NCBI GenBank assembly: GCA_030151245.1 | Contig: JASLEF010000180.1 | Coordinates: 1 to 20,022, forward strand | DNA length: 20,022 bases | Direction: 5' to 3' | Source of the DNA: Ignatzschineria sp. | GTDB lineage: Bacteria > Pseudomonadota > Gammaproteobacteria > Cardiobacteriales > Wohlfahrtiimonadaceae | In this document: positions 5,793-14,459 of the stretch, in pieces | Layout: each line of letters begins with the position of its first letter | Position numbering within the stretch: position 1 is the first letter of the stretch | Position numbers and translations under genes: made by a program | The notes under the pieces: model-generated | Told to the model about the DNA's origin: nothing | Databases searched by the model: none | What the model saw: only the letters and a program-made list of their open reading frames with translations

Positions 5793-6542
5793 TTATGCTA
5801 AAGCAATCTTTGTAAACCCTTCAGCTTCTAACGATGCGCCGCCCACAAGAGCCCCATCAATATTTTCTTTTGTAAAGAGTGAATCAACGTTTGAAGCATT
5901 TACGCTTCCCCCATAAACAACTCTCACAAGGTCGGATATATTATCATCGTAAGCACTTAAAGTACAGTGAATAAAATCATGAACCTGATCTGCTTCTTCA
6001 GGAGTTGCTGTCTTCCCTGTCCCAATTGCCCAAACAGGTTCATATGCAATCACAGCATCTTTAAAGGCCGAAATTCCCACTGCATCAATGACCGATGTTA
6101 ACTGTGCTTTAATAACCTCTTCTGTACGGTCACTTTCACGCTCTTCTAACGTTTCCCCAACACATATCACCGGCGTTAATCCAGCATCCACCACAGCCTT
6201 CATCTTCTTTGCAACATCTGCATCTGTTTCACCATAAAGTGTGCGTCTCTCTGAATGTCCAATTAAAACATAATCACATCCAAAATCTTTCGCCATCGCT
6301 AAAGAGATTTCACCAGTAAATGCGCCCTTTGACTCTGGTGAAATATTTTGAATTCCTACTTTAATATTTGATCCCTCAACAATCGTGGCGACTTGCTGAA
6401 TGTAGATTGCTGGAGGGAATACAACAACATCCGAAGTTGCGGCTTTAACCGTCTCAATAAGGGTATTTAATAATTCACGATTTTGAACCAATGAACCATT
6501 CATCTTCCAGTTTCCTGCAACAAAACGTTTTTTCTGTCCCAT
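5793..6542 (-). CDS. tpiA: Triose-phosphate isomerase
   Basis: Glycolytic and gluconeogenic enzyme interconverting dihydroxyacetone phosphate and glyceraldehyde 3-phosphate, a cytosolic TIM barrel dimer. 249 aa, usual length. Catalytic residues are all in place: Asn11 and Lys13 in AGNWKMNG, His96 in IGHSERR (94-100), Glu168 in AYEPVWAIGTGK (166-177), and the phosphate-binding YGGSV (210-214) and GALVGGASL (230-238). An AAGGA ribosome site 11-12 bases upstream and the loss of similarity before this ATG support the start. It is divergent from mreB, and first in the tpiA-secG-tRNA-Leu unit. Confidence 0.98.
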   Translation of the reverse strand: MGQKKRFVAGNWKMNGSLVQNRELLNTLIETVKAATSDVVVFPPAIYIQQVATIVEGSNIKVGIQNISPESKGAFTGEISLAMAKDFGCDYVLIGHSERRTLYGETDADVAKKMKAVVDAGLTPVICVGETLEERESDRTEEVIKAQLTSVIDAVGISAFKDAVIAYEPVWAIGTGKTATPEEADQVHDFIHCTLSAYDDNISDLVRVVYGGSVNASNVDSLFTKENIDGALVGGASLEAEGFTKIALA

Positions 6543-6566
6543 TCTATATATTTCCTTAAGCCAGGT

Positions 6567-6572
6567 ATTATA
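6567..6572 (-). promoter_or_regulatory. -10 element of tpiA promoter
   Basis: On the minus strand a perfect TATAAT (6567-6572) follows a run of T, about 25 bases before tpiA. No clear -35 is seen; at the right distance lies the palindrome TGATCA (6591-6596), shared with the divergent mreB promoter. Confidence 0.55.
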
Positions 6573-6589
6573 AAAAAAATTCTAAATAT

Positions 6590-6620
6590 TTGATCATTCA
6601 GTGCTAATAATTGCTATAAT
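6590..6620 (+). promoter_or_regulatory. Extended -10 promoter for the mreB operon
   Basis: A perfect TATAAT (6615-6620) is preceded by TGc (6612-6614), the extended -10 form. TTGATC at 6590-6595 is a possible -35 at a long 19-base spacing. Transcription would start near 6627, leaving about 80 nt of leader. It would drive the whole mreBCD-mrdA-rodA-mltB-rlpA-dacA row, in which no internal terminator is seen. Confidence 0.65.
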
Positions 6621-6707
6621 CGTACCTTATTTTCCTGAGCCTGCCTACTTTTGCAAAATTAATGGTATGGGTAGTAAGTTATCCGATTTTTCATTGAGTA
6701 CAAGATT

Positions 6708-7760
6708 ATGATCCCAAAACGTTTAAAGTCTTTTTTTTCCCGCGATCTGTCAATTGACCTTGGTACAGCAAACACCCTTATCTATATGCGTGGTCAAGGT
6801 ATCGTTTTAAACGAGCCTTCCGTTGTTGCAATTGAAAGAGACCTAAGAACAGGTCGACCACGTTTATCGGCAGTAGGTCATGAAGCTAAACTCATGTTAG
6901 GCAGAACTCCGGACACAATCGAAACAACACGCCCGTTAAAAGATGGGGTGATTGCGGATCTTCCTAAAACAGAAATTATGCTTGAAAACTTCATTAACCA
7001 AGTTTTAAAGCGTAATATTCTCTTAGGTCGTCCTAATCCTCGAGTGATCGTCTGTGTCCCTTCCGGTGCAACGCACGTAGAACGCCGAGCTATTAAAGAA
7101 GCTGCTGAAAGTGCCGGCGCATTAGAGGCGAGATTAATTCCTGAGCCTATGGCTGCGGCACTAGGTGCCGGAATTCCCGTTCACGAAGCGACAGGATCAA
7201 TGGTGCTAGATATTGGTGGCGGAACCTCGGAAGTCGCAGTGATCTCTCTAACCGGCATTGTCTATGCAAACTCTGTTCGTATTGGTGGGGATACTTTTGA
7301 TGAAGCAATTATTAACTATGTCCGTCGTAACTATGGCATGCTCATCGGAGAGCCGACCGCTGAACGTATTAAACAAGATATCGGAACAGCATTCCCAACA
7401 GCTGAAGTTTTAGAGACACAAGTTCGCGGACGAAATTTAAGTGAGGGTTTACCACGAACATTCTCTCTCACTTCAAATGAGATCTTAGAAGCATTAATGG
7501 AACCTCTACAAGGTATCGTTAGTGCAGTTCAACTAGCGTTAGAATCAACGCCTCCTGAACTCGCAGCCGATATCTCTGAACGCGGAATCGTCATTACTGG
7601 CGGTGGTGCGCTCTTACGTAATATTGACCAATTAATCTCTGAAGAAACAGGTCTTGATGCAATTATTGCAGATGATCCTTTAACTTGCGTCGTAAGAGGT
7701 GGTGGTAAAGCCTTAGAACTCCAAGGAGTTTATGGTAGTAACGCTTTTGGTCTTGAATAA
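6708..7760 (+). CDS. mreB: Rod shape-determining protein MreB
   Basis: Bacterial actin homologue whose membrane-bound filaments steer peptidoglycan synthesis during elongation. 350 aa (usual about 347). It opens with a short amphipathic membrane-binding segment (MIPKRLKSFF, 1-10). Nucleotide-binding parts are phosphate-1 IDLGTANT (16-23), phosphate-2 DIGGGTSE (168-175) and the adenosine motif TGGGALL (297-303); PEPMAAALGAG (145-155) is the hinge region. Only a weak GAG lies upstream as ribosome site. First gene of the elongation operon; mreC follows after 49 bp, the largest gap in the row, so MreB may be made at higher levels than the rest. Confidence 0.98.
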   Translation: MIPKRLKSFFSRDLSIDLGTANTLIYMRGQGIVLNEPSVVAIERDLRTGRPRLSAVGHEAKLMLGRTPDTIETTRPLKDGVIADLPKTEIMLENFINQVLKRNILLGRPNPRVIVCVPSGATHVERRAIKEAAESAGALEARLIPEPMAAALGAGIPVHEATGSMVLDIGGGTSEVAVISLTGIVYANSVRIGGDTFDEAIINYVRRNYGMLIGEPTAERIKQDIGTAFPTAEVLETQVRGRNLSEGLPRTFSLTSNEILEALMEPLQGIVSAVQLALESTPPELAADISERGIVITGGGALLRNIDQLISEETGLDAIIADDPLTCVVRGGGKALELQGVYGSNAFGLE

Positions 7761-7809
7761 TTTTCTCCATTCATCTCTAACTTTCACTCATTTTTAACGT
7801 TAAAGATCC

Positions 7810-8667
7810 ATGGATAAGCAAAATAAAGGTCAAGAGCAATTTGATTTCCATAGCTTTGGGCTGAAGGGGAAGGCAGTTTTTTTCTGCCTTTTTTCGATTG
7901 CCTTAATGTTTTTGGACCACAGAACAGATCTCTTACGCCTCCCCAAATACTACTTAGAAGAAATCAGCCATCCTCTATCACTGATTGCTGAAACACCAAG
8001 TCGTACCTTTAATACGCTGCAAGATTGGTATACTGAAAAAGAAGCGTTACTACAACGGATCAAAACATTAGAAGAGAAAGAGCTCTACCTTGCTTATGAA
8101 ACACAGCAAATGGCTGCCTTAACGGCTGAAAATAGACGATTAAGATTACTACTTCAATCATCATCAAAACTTGAACATACCACCATTATTGCTGAGCTGA
8201 TCAATATCAACTCGGATCCTTATCGCCACATCGTTCTATTAAATCAAGGCGCAAGTCAAGGCGTCAAAGAGAATCTTCCAGTTCTCAACAACCTTGGAAT
8301 TGTGGGCCAAACAGTCTCAGTCTCGCCCTCTTCAAGCAAGGTGATATTGCTAACTGACCCACACCACTCCTTACCGGTTGAGGTAAATCGCAACGGTATT
8401 CGGGGTATCGCCAATGGTAATGGTAAGCTCAATGAGATCGAAATTTCCAATATCGCTTTTGATGATGATGTTAAAGTCGGCGATCTTCTTGTTACCTCAG
8501 GTTTAGACGAGCGTTTTCCGCAAGGTTACCCTGTTGCAGTGATCAAGACTATCACGGTTGATTCTACGGGTTACTTTGCCAAAATCATTGCCACACCTAC
8601 GGCAAAACTAGACCGTATCCGGGAAGTATTAATTTTATCTAATGGAGGGATGAATGAACTGGATTAA
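7810..8667 (+). CDS. mreC: Rod shape-determining protein MreC
   Basis: Periplasmic scaffold of the elongasome that activates PBP2 and links it to MreB. 285 aa: cytosolic N-terminus, one membrane helix (about 21-36), a coiled coil (about 70-116, rich in Leu, Glu, Lys), then the double beta-barrel domain with HIVLLNQGASQGV (140-152) and GDLLVTSGLDERFPQGYPVAV (split over 224-244), family hallmarks. The ribosome site is poor; a perfect 12-bp palindrome TTTAACGTTAAA (7793-7804) ends 5 bases before the ATG and may affect translation. Its end overlaps mreD by 14 bases. Confidence 0.96.
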   Translation: MDKQNKGQEQFDFHSFGLKGKAVFFCLFSIALMFLDHRTDLLRLPKYYLEEISHPLSLIAETPSRTFNTLQDWYTEKEALLQRIKTLEEKELYLAYETQQMAALTAENRRLRLLLQSSSKLEHTTIIAELININSDPYRHIVLLNQGASQGVKENLPVLNNLGIVGQTVSVSPSSSKVILLTDPHHSLPVEVNRNGIRGIANGNGKLNEIEISNIAFDDDVKVGDLLVTSGLDERFPQGYPVAVIKTITVDSTGYFAKIIATPTAKLDRIREVLILSNGGMNELD

Positions 8668-9148
8668 ACGCACCCTCATTATTCTGATAACCTTTGGTGT
8701 CTCTATCGTCTTAGATACGATCTCTATGCCGGCATTCTTCGAAGCAATTCGCCCTAACTGGACGATCATGATGATGCTCTTTTGGAGTATCCGCTTACGC
8801 AGTGAGTTTAGTGTTGGCTCTGCCTGGTTAGCGGGATTACTACTGGATATTTCCAAATCATTTGTGTGGGGACTACATGGTTTTACGTTTGCCCTCATCT
8901 GCTATCTTATAAAACGTTACTATGCACGCGTTAAGGCGCTAACGCTCCCTGAGCAAACCATTTTAATCCCGATTGTTTTTGCAGCACAATCTCTTATCAC
9001 TATTTGGATTAATGGAATTCTTGGTAACTCTACCCCAAGCTTCACACACTGGATGATGCCGATTATTGTCTCCAGTCTTTTCTGGCCAATCTTGAACATC
9101 ATTCTTAACGAAGTTTGTGAAATCTTTGGTATCACTGATAAAAAGTAG
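8654..9148 (+). CDS. mreD: Rod shape-determining protein MreD
   Basis: Small polytopic inner-membrane protein of the elongasome that works with MreC on PBP2-RodA. 164 aa, nearly all hydrophobic, with about five membrane segments. The family-typical stretch SAWLAGLLLDISKSFVWGLH (56-75) is seen. It starts inside the mreC end (14-base overlap) behind a strong GGAGGG (8644-8649), which together point to translational coupling. mrdA follows after 14 bp. Sequence is poorly conserved in this family, but position and topology make the call secure. Confidence 0.94.
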   Translation: MNWIKRTLIILITFGVSIVLDTISMPAFFEAIRPNWTIMMMLFWSIRLRSEFSVGSAWLAGLLLDISKSFVWGLHGFTFALICYLIKRYYARVKALTLPEQTILIPIVFAAQSLITIWINGILGNSTPSFTHWMMPIIVSSLFWPILNIILNEVCEIFGITDKK

Positions 9149-9162
9149 AAGGGTGAACAAAG

Positions 9163-11271
9163 ATGTTAGAAAAACCACAGAAAAAACAAAACACTCCCAA
9201 CAATCTCTTTTTAGGACGCTCTCTGATTGGGGCGTTCTTGATTTTAGTGGGATTAATCTTTCTCATTGTCAGACTCTTTCATCTTCAAGTTATCGAACAC
9301 GAACTTTACACAACCAGATCTAATGATAATCGAATAAAACTGCTGCCCTTACCCCCCACTCGCGGCCAAATTTTTGATCGCAATGGCGAAATTCTTGCCA
9401 CCAACGTTCCTGTGTACAATCTAGAAATTATTCGTCAAGATCTGACGAAGCCCTTAGAGGAGATACTCGAAGAGATTCATCAACTAATCCCTATCTCTGA
9501 AGATGAACTAAACCGCTTTGAACGCGCCTATCGCCGTGCAAATCGTCAAGAAAGCGTTGTCTTAAAAAAGGGGCTTAACGAAGATGAGTCAGCGCAAATC
9601 GCGATCAACCTTCATAAATTAAATGGAGTCCACCTCAAAGCGAATCTCGTGCGCATCTATCCCTACAAAAACAGAGCTGTGCATGCAATAGGGTATGTGG
9701 GACGTGTTGATACTCGAGATATCCGTGAGATCACAGAACAAGGATTAGAACACGAATATAGCGGCATTACCCACATCGGAAAACGAGGGGCTGAAAAGAG
9801 CTTTGAAAACATTCTTCGAGGAACAATGGGATTTGAAACTGTTGAAGCAAGCTCTTCAGGAAGAACCGTCCGCAAAATTAATGAGGTTCCGCCTATTCCT
9901 GGAAAAAATATCTACCTAACATTAGATCTTCGTCTACAAATTCTCGCCGAAGAAGCGCTAGAAGATTATGATGGCGCTATTGTGGCACTAGATCCACAAA
10001 GTGGCGATATCTTAGCGTTTGTCTCAAAACCGACTTATGATCCTAATCTTTTTGTCGATGGCATCACCCACAAAGATTTCAATGAACTCAATACGGATCC
10101 TTCAACCCCATTTTTAAATCGCGTGATGCAAGGGCTCTATCCGCCTGGCTCTGTCATTAAGCCCCAAATCGGATTAGCAGGACTTGAAAATGACTTCATC
10201 ACAGAAAAAACAATTATCAACTGTAAAGGTTATTTCTCTGTTCCCGGCAATAATCACCGCTTCCGAGATATGGGATACTATGGTCCATCTGATCTTCGCA
10301 AAGCCTTAGAACGCTCTTGCGATGTCTACTTTTACGAGCTTGCCTATAATATGGGAGTCACAACAATGACGGACTTCTTAAAACCCTTCGCCTTAGGCAG
10401 TAAGACAAATATCGATCTTATCGGCGAATCAACTGGAGTTGCGCCAACCCCTGAATATAAACGTCAACGCTTCAAGCAGCCTTGGTACACCGGTGACACG
10501 ATTACCGCGGGAATAGGCCAAAGCTACTGGTTAACAACGCCTCTTCAAATTGCGCAATCCACTGCGATCGTTGGAATGCGTGGAGAGGCTTTTGAACCAC
10601 ATATCTTAAGCGCTACAGCCATGCCGCCTTCTAACCAGAAAGAATTTGTCACGCCATCCCCTATCGCACCCATCAACCTTAAAGATGATCGCTATTGGGA
10701 TGCTGCCATTGATGGTATGGTTGCCGTTGTTCATGGTGCAAGAGGGACAGCAAGAACCACTAAATCAAGCGATTATATTACGGCCGGAAAAACAGGAACA
10801 GCACAGGTCAAAACGATTGCGCAAGGTGCAAAATATGATGCTAAAAACCTCGATAGACGCCATCATGACCATGCTTGGTATGTTGCTTTTGCCCCTGCAG
10901 AAGCCCCTAAAATAGCTATCGCAGTGATTGTCGAAAATGGCGGATCAGGATCTCGTGTAGCGGCGCCTATCGCGAAAAAAGTCTATGATGCTTGGCTGAA
11001 AGATTTTGACACCCCTTTTGCAAAAGAGACTTTAGCACGCGTCAAAGCGCAAGAGTCATCATTACTAATAGATAACGATGAACAACAACTTCCAGAACTA
11101 CAATTAGAGTCGATGCCATTTTTAGAGGAGTCGTCTCCCACAGAAGAAAAACCTAACAATAACTCCTCACCCTCCCTTAAAAGTTTAATGAATATTCGCC
11201 TTGGTTCAGATCAATCTAAAAAAGAGCGAATCATCAATGGTTCAACCATAAGGATTCAACATGAGATATGA
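9163..11271 (+). CDS. mrdA: Penicillin-binding protein 2, elongation transpeptidase
   Basis: Class B penicillin-binding protein that crosslinks the glycan made by RodA during cell elongation. 702 aa against 633 in E. coli. A membrane helix (about 20-38) is followed by the dimerisation/pedestal domain (RGQIFDRNGEILA, 67-79) and the transpeptidase domain with Ser330-x-x-Lys333 in PPGSVIKP, SCD (385-387) and KTGTAQ (543-548). The active Ser has the same number as in E. coli PBP2. The last 80-90 residues (from about 612) are acidic and rich in Glu, Ser, Asn and Pro, without similarity that I recognise; this periplasmic tail explains the extra length. AAGGGTG upstream serves as ribosome site. The end overlaps rodA by 11 bases. 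Confidence 0.97.
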   Translation: MLEKPQKKQNTPNNLFLGRSLIGAFLILVGLIFLIVRLFHLQVIEHELYTTRSNDNRIKLLPLPPTRGQIFDRNGEILATNVPVYNLEIIRQDLTKPLEEILEEIHQLIPISEDELNRFERAYRRANRQESVVLKKGLNEDESAQIAINLHKLNGVHLKANLVRIYPYKNRAVHAIGYVGRVDTRDIREITEQGLEHEYSGITHIGKRGAEKSFENILRGTMGFETVEASSSGRTVRKINEVPPIPGKNIYLTLDLRLQILAEEALEDYDGAIVALDPQSGDILAFVSKPTYDPNLFVDGITHKDFNELNTDPSTPFLNRVMQGLYPPGSVIKPQIGLAGLENDFITEKTIINCKGYFSVPGNNHRFRDMGYYGPSDLRKALERSCDVYFYELAYNMGVTTMTDFLKPFALGSKTNIDLIGESTGVAPTPEYKRQRFKQPWYTGDTITAGIGQSYWLTTPLQIAQSTAIVGMRGEAFEPHILSATAMPPSNQKEFVTPSPIAPINLKDDRYWDAAIDGMVAVVHGARGTARTTKSSDYITAGKTGTAQVKTIAQGAKYDAKNLDRRHHDHAWYVAFAPAEAPKIAIAVIVENGGSGSRVAAPIAKKVYDAWLKDFDTPFAKETLARVKAQESSLLIDNDEQQLPELQLESMPFLEESSPTEEKPNNNSSPSLKSLMNIRLGSDQSKKERIINGSTIRIQHEI

Positions 11272-12397
11272 AGAGCTATATCATACTGAAGAGGTGAAAC
11301 CTAAAGGTCTCCTGGCATTTTTTCATCTCGACACAGTCCTCACATTTTTAATCTTCATGCTGACGCTATTTAGCCTACTAGTCCTTTATAGCGCATCAAA
11401 TCACAATATGGATTATGTGATGTCCCAAGCCATGAAAATCGGGGGAGGCTTTATCATTATGATCATCATCGCTTTTATTCCCCCCGATCGAATAAAACAG
11501 TTAACGCCCCTCTTCTATCTCTTTGCGCTCTTACTTTTGCTCGCCGTCGTCTTTATCGGCGTAGAAGCCAAAGGAGCCAATCGTTGGATAGATCTCAAGT
11601 TTATGCGCTTTCAGCCATCTGAGTTAGCAAAGCTTACCGTTCCCATGATGCTAGCCTACTACCTGCATAAAACTAACATCCCGCCAACATTTGTCAATGT
11701 GGTGGGTTCACTGATGATTATGGGAATCCCTTTTGCATTAATTTTTATGCAACCCGATCTTGGTACAGCCATCATTATTCTCTTTTCAGGGGTTGTCGTG
11801 CTCTTTCTAGGGGGGATTCAATGGCGCTATATCATCAGTGCTATCATCATTATTGCCGTCGCGATTCCTTCCATGTGGTTCTTTGGACTAAAGAGCTACC
11901 AAAAAGATCGAATTATCACTTTTTTAAACCCTGAACTCGACCCTCTCGGCAAAGGCTATCAGATTATCCAGTCAAAAATCGCCATCGGCTCAGGTGGAAT
12001 TTACGGCAAAGGATGGCAAAATAGTACACAGGTTTCACTCCAATTTTTACCAGAAGCGACGACTGACTTCATCTATGCCATTATTGGTGAAGAGTTTGGA
12101 TTAATCGGTACATCGTTACTGATTATCGGTTACTTATTAATTATTTGGCGTGGTCTTTACATTTCGCTCAATGCACGAGATAGTTACTTTCAACTAGTCG
12201 GCGGCGCAATTAGTCTGGTATTCTTTTTCTATGTATTTGTGAATACTGGCATGGTAAGTGGCATCTTACCCGTTGTCGGCGTTCCCCTTCCCTTTGTGAG
12301 TTATGGAGGTACTGCAATCATTACGCTCTTCATCTCCTTTGGGATATTAATGAACATCTATTCACACCCAGCGTCAATCACTAAAAGGATTCAATAA
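11261..12397 (+). CDS. rodA: Peptidoglycan glycosyltransferase RodA (SEDS family)
   Basis: Inner-membrane SEDS enzyme that polymerises lipid II into glycan strands as the partner of PBP2. 378 aa with about ten membrane helices. Visible family motifs are RFQPSELAKL (116-125), MQPDLGTA (153-160), GSGGIYGKGW (243-252), QFLPEATTDF (261-270) containing the extracellular residues around the catalytic Asp, and the SEDS signature ending GVPLPFVSYGG (340-350). AAGGATT upstream is a good ribosome site. The start lies inside the mrdA end, so PBP2 and RodA are translationally coupled, as fits a 1:1 complex. mltB starts at the base after the stop. Confidence 0.97.
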   Translation: MRYEELYHTEEVKPKGLLAFFHLDTVLTFLIFMLTLFSLLVLYSASNHNMDYVMSQAMKIGGGFIIMIIIAFIPPDRIKQLTPLFYLFALLLLLAVVFIGVEAKGANRWIDLKFMRFQPSELAKLTVPMMLAYYLHKTNIPPTFVNVVGSLMIMGIPFALIFMQPDLGTAIIILFSGVVVLFLGGIQWRYIISAIIIIAVAIPSMWFFGLKSYQKDRIITFLNPELDPLGKGYQIIQSKIAIGSGGIYGKGWQNSTQVSLQFLPEATTDFIYAIIGEEFGLIGTSLLIIGYLLIIWRGLYISLNARDSYFQLVGGAISLVFFFYVFVNTGMVSGILPVVGVPLPFVSYGGTAIITLFISFGILMNIYSHPASITKRIQ

Positions 12398-13516
12398 ATG
12401 AGATTACGATTTTTAACCCTAGGTCTTATTAGCGCACTGACGATGAATGCTTGCGCATCAAATATTTCAAGCCAAAGCAATCTCGCTGCATCACAAGCTT
12501 CAGAACCCGCTCGAGTACAACAAGCCGCGTCAGTCGCAGCTAAACCTACGGCTAAAGTAGACCCTAGCACCCAAGCTGAACGAACCGGTCTAGCTGAGCG
12601 CTCGGATGTTCAGGCTTTTATTGCCAAAACCAGCCGTGAACAGAACCTTGACCCTCAATGGATGACCGACGTTCTCAATCACACCAAATTACAACCTAAA
12701 ATTGTAGAGGCCATGAACCGCCCTGCAGAAGGTGTGATGAATTGGGGGAAATATCGTCCCATCTTTATGACAGACAAACGAATTAACGATGGTATTAAGT
12801 TCTACAACCAATATAAAAATGACTTCATTCGAGCAGAAGAGATATATGGTGTCGATCGCTTTGTGATTGCGGCAATCATTGGCGTTGAAACAGGTTATGG
12901 CCAAAACCGTGGATCATGGAAAGTCGTTGATGCACTATCAACCCTCGCCTTTGATTACCCAAGACGTGCGGCATTCTTCTCAAGCGAATTATCGAGTTTC
13001 TTTAAGATCCTTAATGAAAATGGAGGAGATCCCTTCAGTTACAAAGGGTCTTACGCCGGTGCTATGGGGTACCCACAATTCATGCCATCGAGCTATTTAG
13101 CATATGCCGTTGACTTTGACGGAGATGGAAAGCGAGACCTTTGGAATAACCCTGTCGATGCCATTGGCTCAGTAGGAAATTACCTCATGAAAGCAGGCTG
13201 GATTCGTGGCGCTAAAATTGCAGAACAGGTCTCAGTAAGCAGTAGTAACAATGCCTATCAAGGACTCAAACAAACTGGCCGCTTAACACCGCCTAAAGAG
13301 ACAGTTGCACAGCTCAAAAATGCGGGCGTAATTACCAATGCCGACCCTTCAGCAAAAGTAACACTCTTTGAGTTTGAAGTCACCAGCAATCCCAAGGTCG
13401 ATGAGTGGTGGATTGGATACCGCAACTTCTACGCCATTACCCGCTACAATAGCTCAAAACTTTACGCATTAGCCGTATTCCAAGTATCAGAGGCCATTAA
13501 AAAAGGAGTACGTTAA
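12398..13516 (+). CDS. mltB: Lytic murein transglycosylase B, lipoprotein
   Basis: Periplasmic lytic transglycosylase that cuts glycan strands to form 1,6-anhydro ends. 372 aa, near E. coli MltB (361). The N-terminus is a lipoprotein signal with Cys19 (TMNAC; the -3 Met and -2 Asn are unusual), followed by a linker rich in Ala, Gln and Ser (20-60). The catalytic Glu164 is in IIGVETGYGQNRG (160-172), and AGAMGYPQFMPSSY (220-233) and the EF-hand-like DFDGDGKRDLWN (239-250), known as the Ca site of Slt35, are present. It starts at the base after the rodA stop and shares the A of its stop with rlpA (TAATG), so all three are tightly coupled. Confidence 0.96.
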   Translation: MRLRFLTLGLISALTMNACASNISSQSNLAASQASEPARVQQAASVAAKPTAKVDPSTQAERTGLAERSDVQAFIAKTSREQNLDPQWMTDVLNHTKLQPKIVEAMNRPAEGVMNWGKYRPIFMTDKRINDGIKFYNQYKNDFIRAEEIYGVDRFVIAAIIGVETGYGQNRGSWKVVDALSTLAFDYPRRAAFFSSELSSFFKILNENGGDPFSYKGSYAGAMGYPQFMPSSYLAYAVDFDGDGKRDLWNNPVDAIGSVGNYLMKAGWIRGAKIAEQVSVSSSNNAYQGLKQTGRLTPPKETVAQLKNAGVITNADPSAKVTLFEFEVTSNPKVDEWWIGYRNFYAITRYNSSKLYALAVFQVSEAIKKGVR

Positions 13517-14457
13517 TGGAAGTGAAGGTCACTAAAAAACTTCTCATCTGCACGCTTGCGATCTTTATGATTGCAAGCTGCTCAAGCACGGGAGGGAAAA
13601 AAGCTCGCTTTAATGGCAAAGGCGCAGTGCCGCAAGATTTACCCTTAAGCCAATCAGGAAACCCAGCAAGCTATGTCGTTTTTGGTAAAACCTACCACCT
13701 ACTTCCAACAACAAAAGGTTACAAGGAGAAAGGGATGGCTTCTTGGTATGGGGATAAGTTCCATGGAAAACCTACCTCAAGCGGTGCCGCTTATGATATG
13801 CACGCTTATACGGCTGCTCACAAAACATTACCGATCCCAAGTTTTGTAACTGTCACTAACACAGAGACCCATAAATCCATTACGGTGATGGTTAATGACC
13901 GTGGTCCTTTTGTAAAGGGACGAGTGATAGACCTCTCTTATGCCGCAGCAAAAGAGTTAGATGTTGTTCAAAAGGGAACTGCGCCGGTAATTGTTGAAGC
14001 GATTGGTCCTCATCAATATTTAGACCCAAACAAAAAACCTCGCAACAACCCCAAAACAGTTGCGAAGTCAGCCACTCAAGCGAGTGCCATCGCAGCATCT
14101 CAACCCCGTGAAAACAGCTCTGTACCAAGAGAGAATATCACTATCGTGGAACAGCAATATTTTGATCAGGCCCCGACTAGCCAAGAATTTATTAACTCTA
14201 GTTATGCCAATCAAACACAATCTCCAAGTGCCAATAATCACCAGGCAGCGGCTTACCACATACAACTAGGATCATTTGGAAGTGAGCAAAATGCTCGCAG
14301 CTTCCAACAAAATATGGCAAATAGACTGCAACAACCAACCCAAGTCAAGTATGATAAGGGATTGTATCGGGTCTATACTGGTCATTATAATAGTCGTGAA
14401 GAAGCAGGGAATGCAGCATTTTCACTACCTGTATCTACAACCATTATCCATTTCTAA
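13516..14457 (+). CDS. rlpA: RlpA-like septal ring lipoprotein with SPOR domain
   Basis: Outer-membrane lipoprotein of the RlpA family; members act as lytic transglycosylases on stripped glycan in some species and are inactive in others. 313 aa: lipobox IASC with Cys22, double-psi beta-barrel domain (about 72-165; GMASWYGDKFHG 73-84, TAAHKTLP 99-106, NDRGPF 127-132), a linker rich in Ala, Gln, Asn and Ser (about 176-245), and a SPOR domain (about 246-310; YHIQLGSF, YRVYTGHY) that binds denuded glycan. In the usual SGExYD motif the Glu is Ala91 (SGAAYD, 89-94); His102 and Asp128 are kept. The spacing (11 and 26) equals that of the residues I remember as catalytic in P. aeruginosa RlpA (120, 131, 157), so loss of cleavage activity is plausible. 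A one-base overlap with mltB couples translation. Confidence 0.95.
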   Translation: MEVKVTKKLLICTLAIFMIASCSSTGGKKARFNGKGAVPQDLPLSQSGNPASYVVFGKTYHLLPTTKGYKEKGMASWYGDKFHGKPTSSGAAYDMHAYTAAHKTLPIPSFVTVTNTETHKSITVMVNDRGPFVKGRVIDLSYAAAKELDVVQKGTAPVIVEAIGPHQYLDPNKKPRNNPKTVAKSATQASAIAASQPRENSSVPRENITIVEQQYFDQAPTSQEFINSSYANQTQSPSANNHQAAAYHIQLGSFGSEQNARSFQQNMANRLQQPTQVKYDKGLYRVYTGHYNSREEAGNAAFSLPVSTTIIHF

Positions 14458-14459
14458 AG

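Noticed and set aside
7793..7804. TTTAACGTTAAA palindrome before mreC as an operator
   Set aside because: It is short, all A/T except the centre, and inside an operon; a role in translation is possible but nothing supports an operator.
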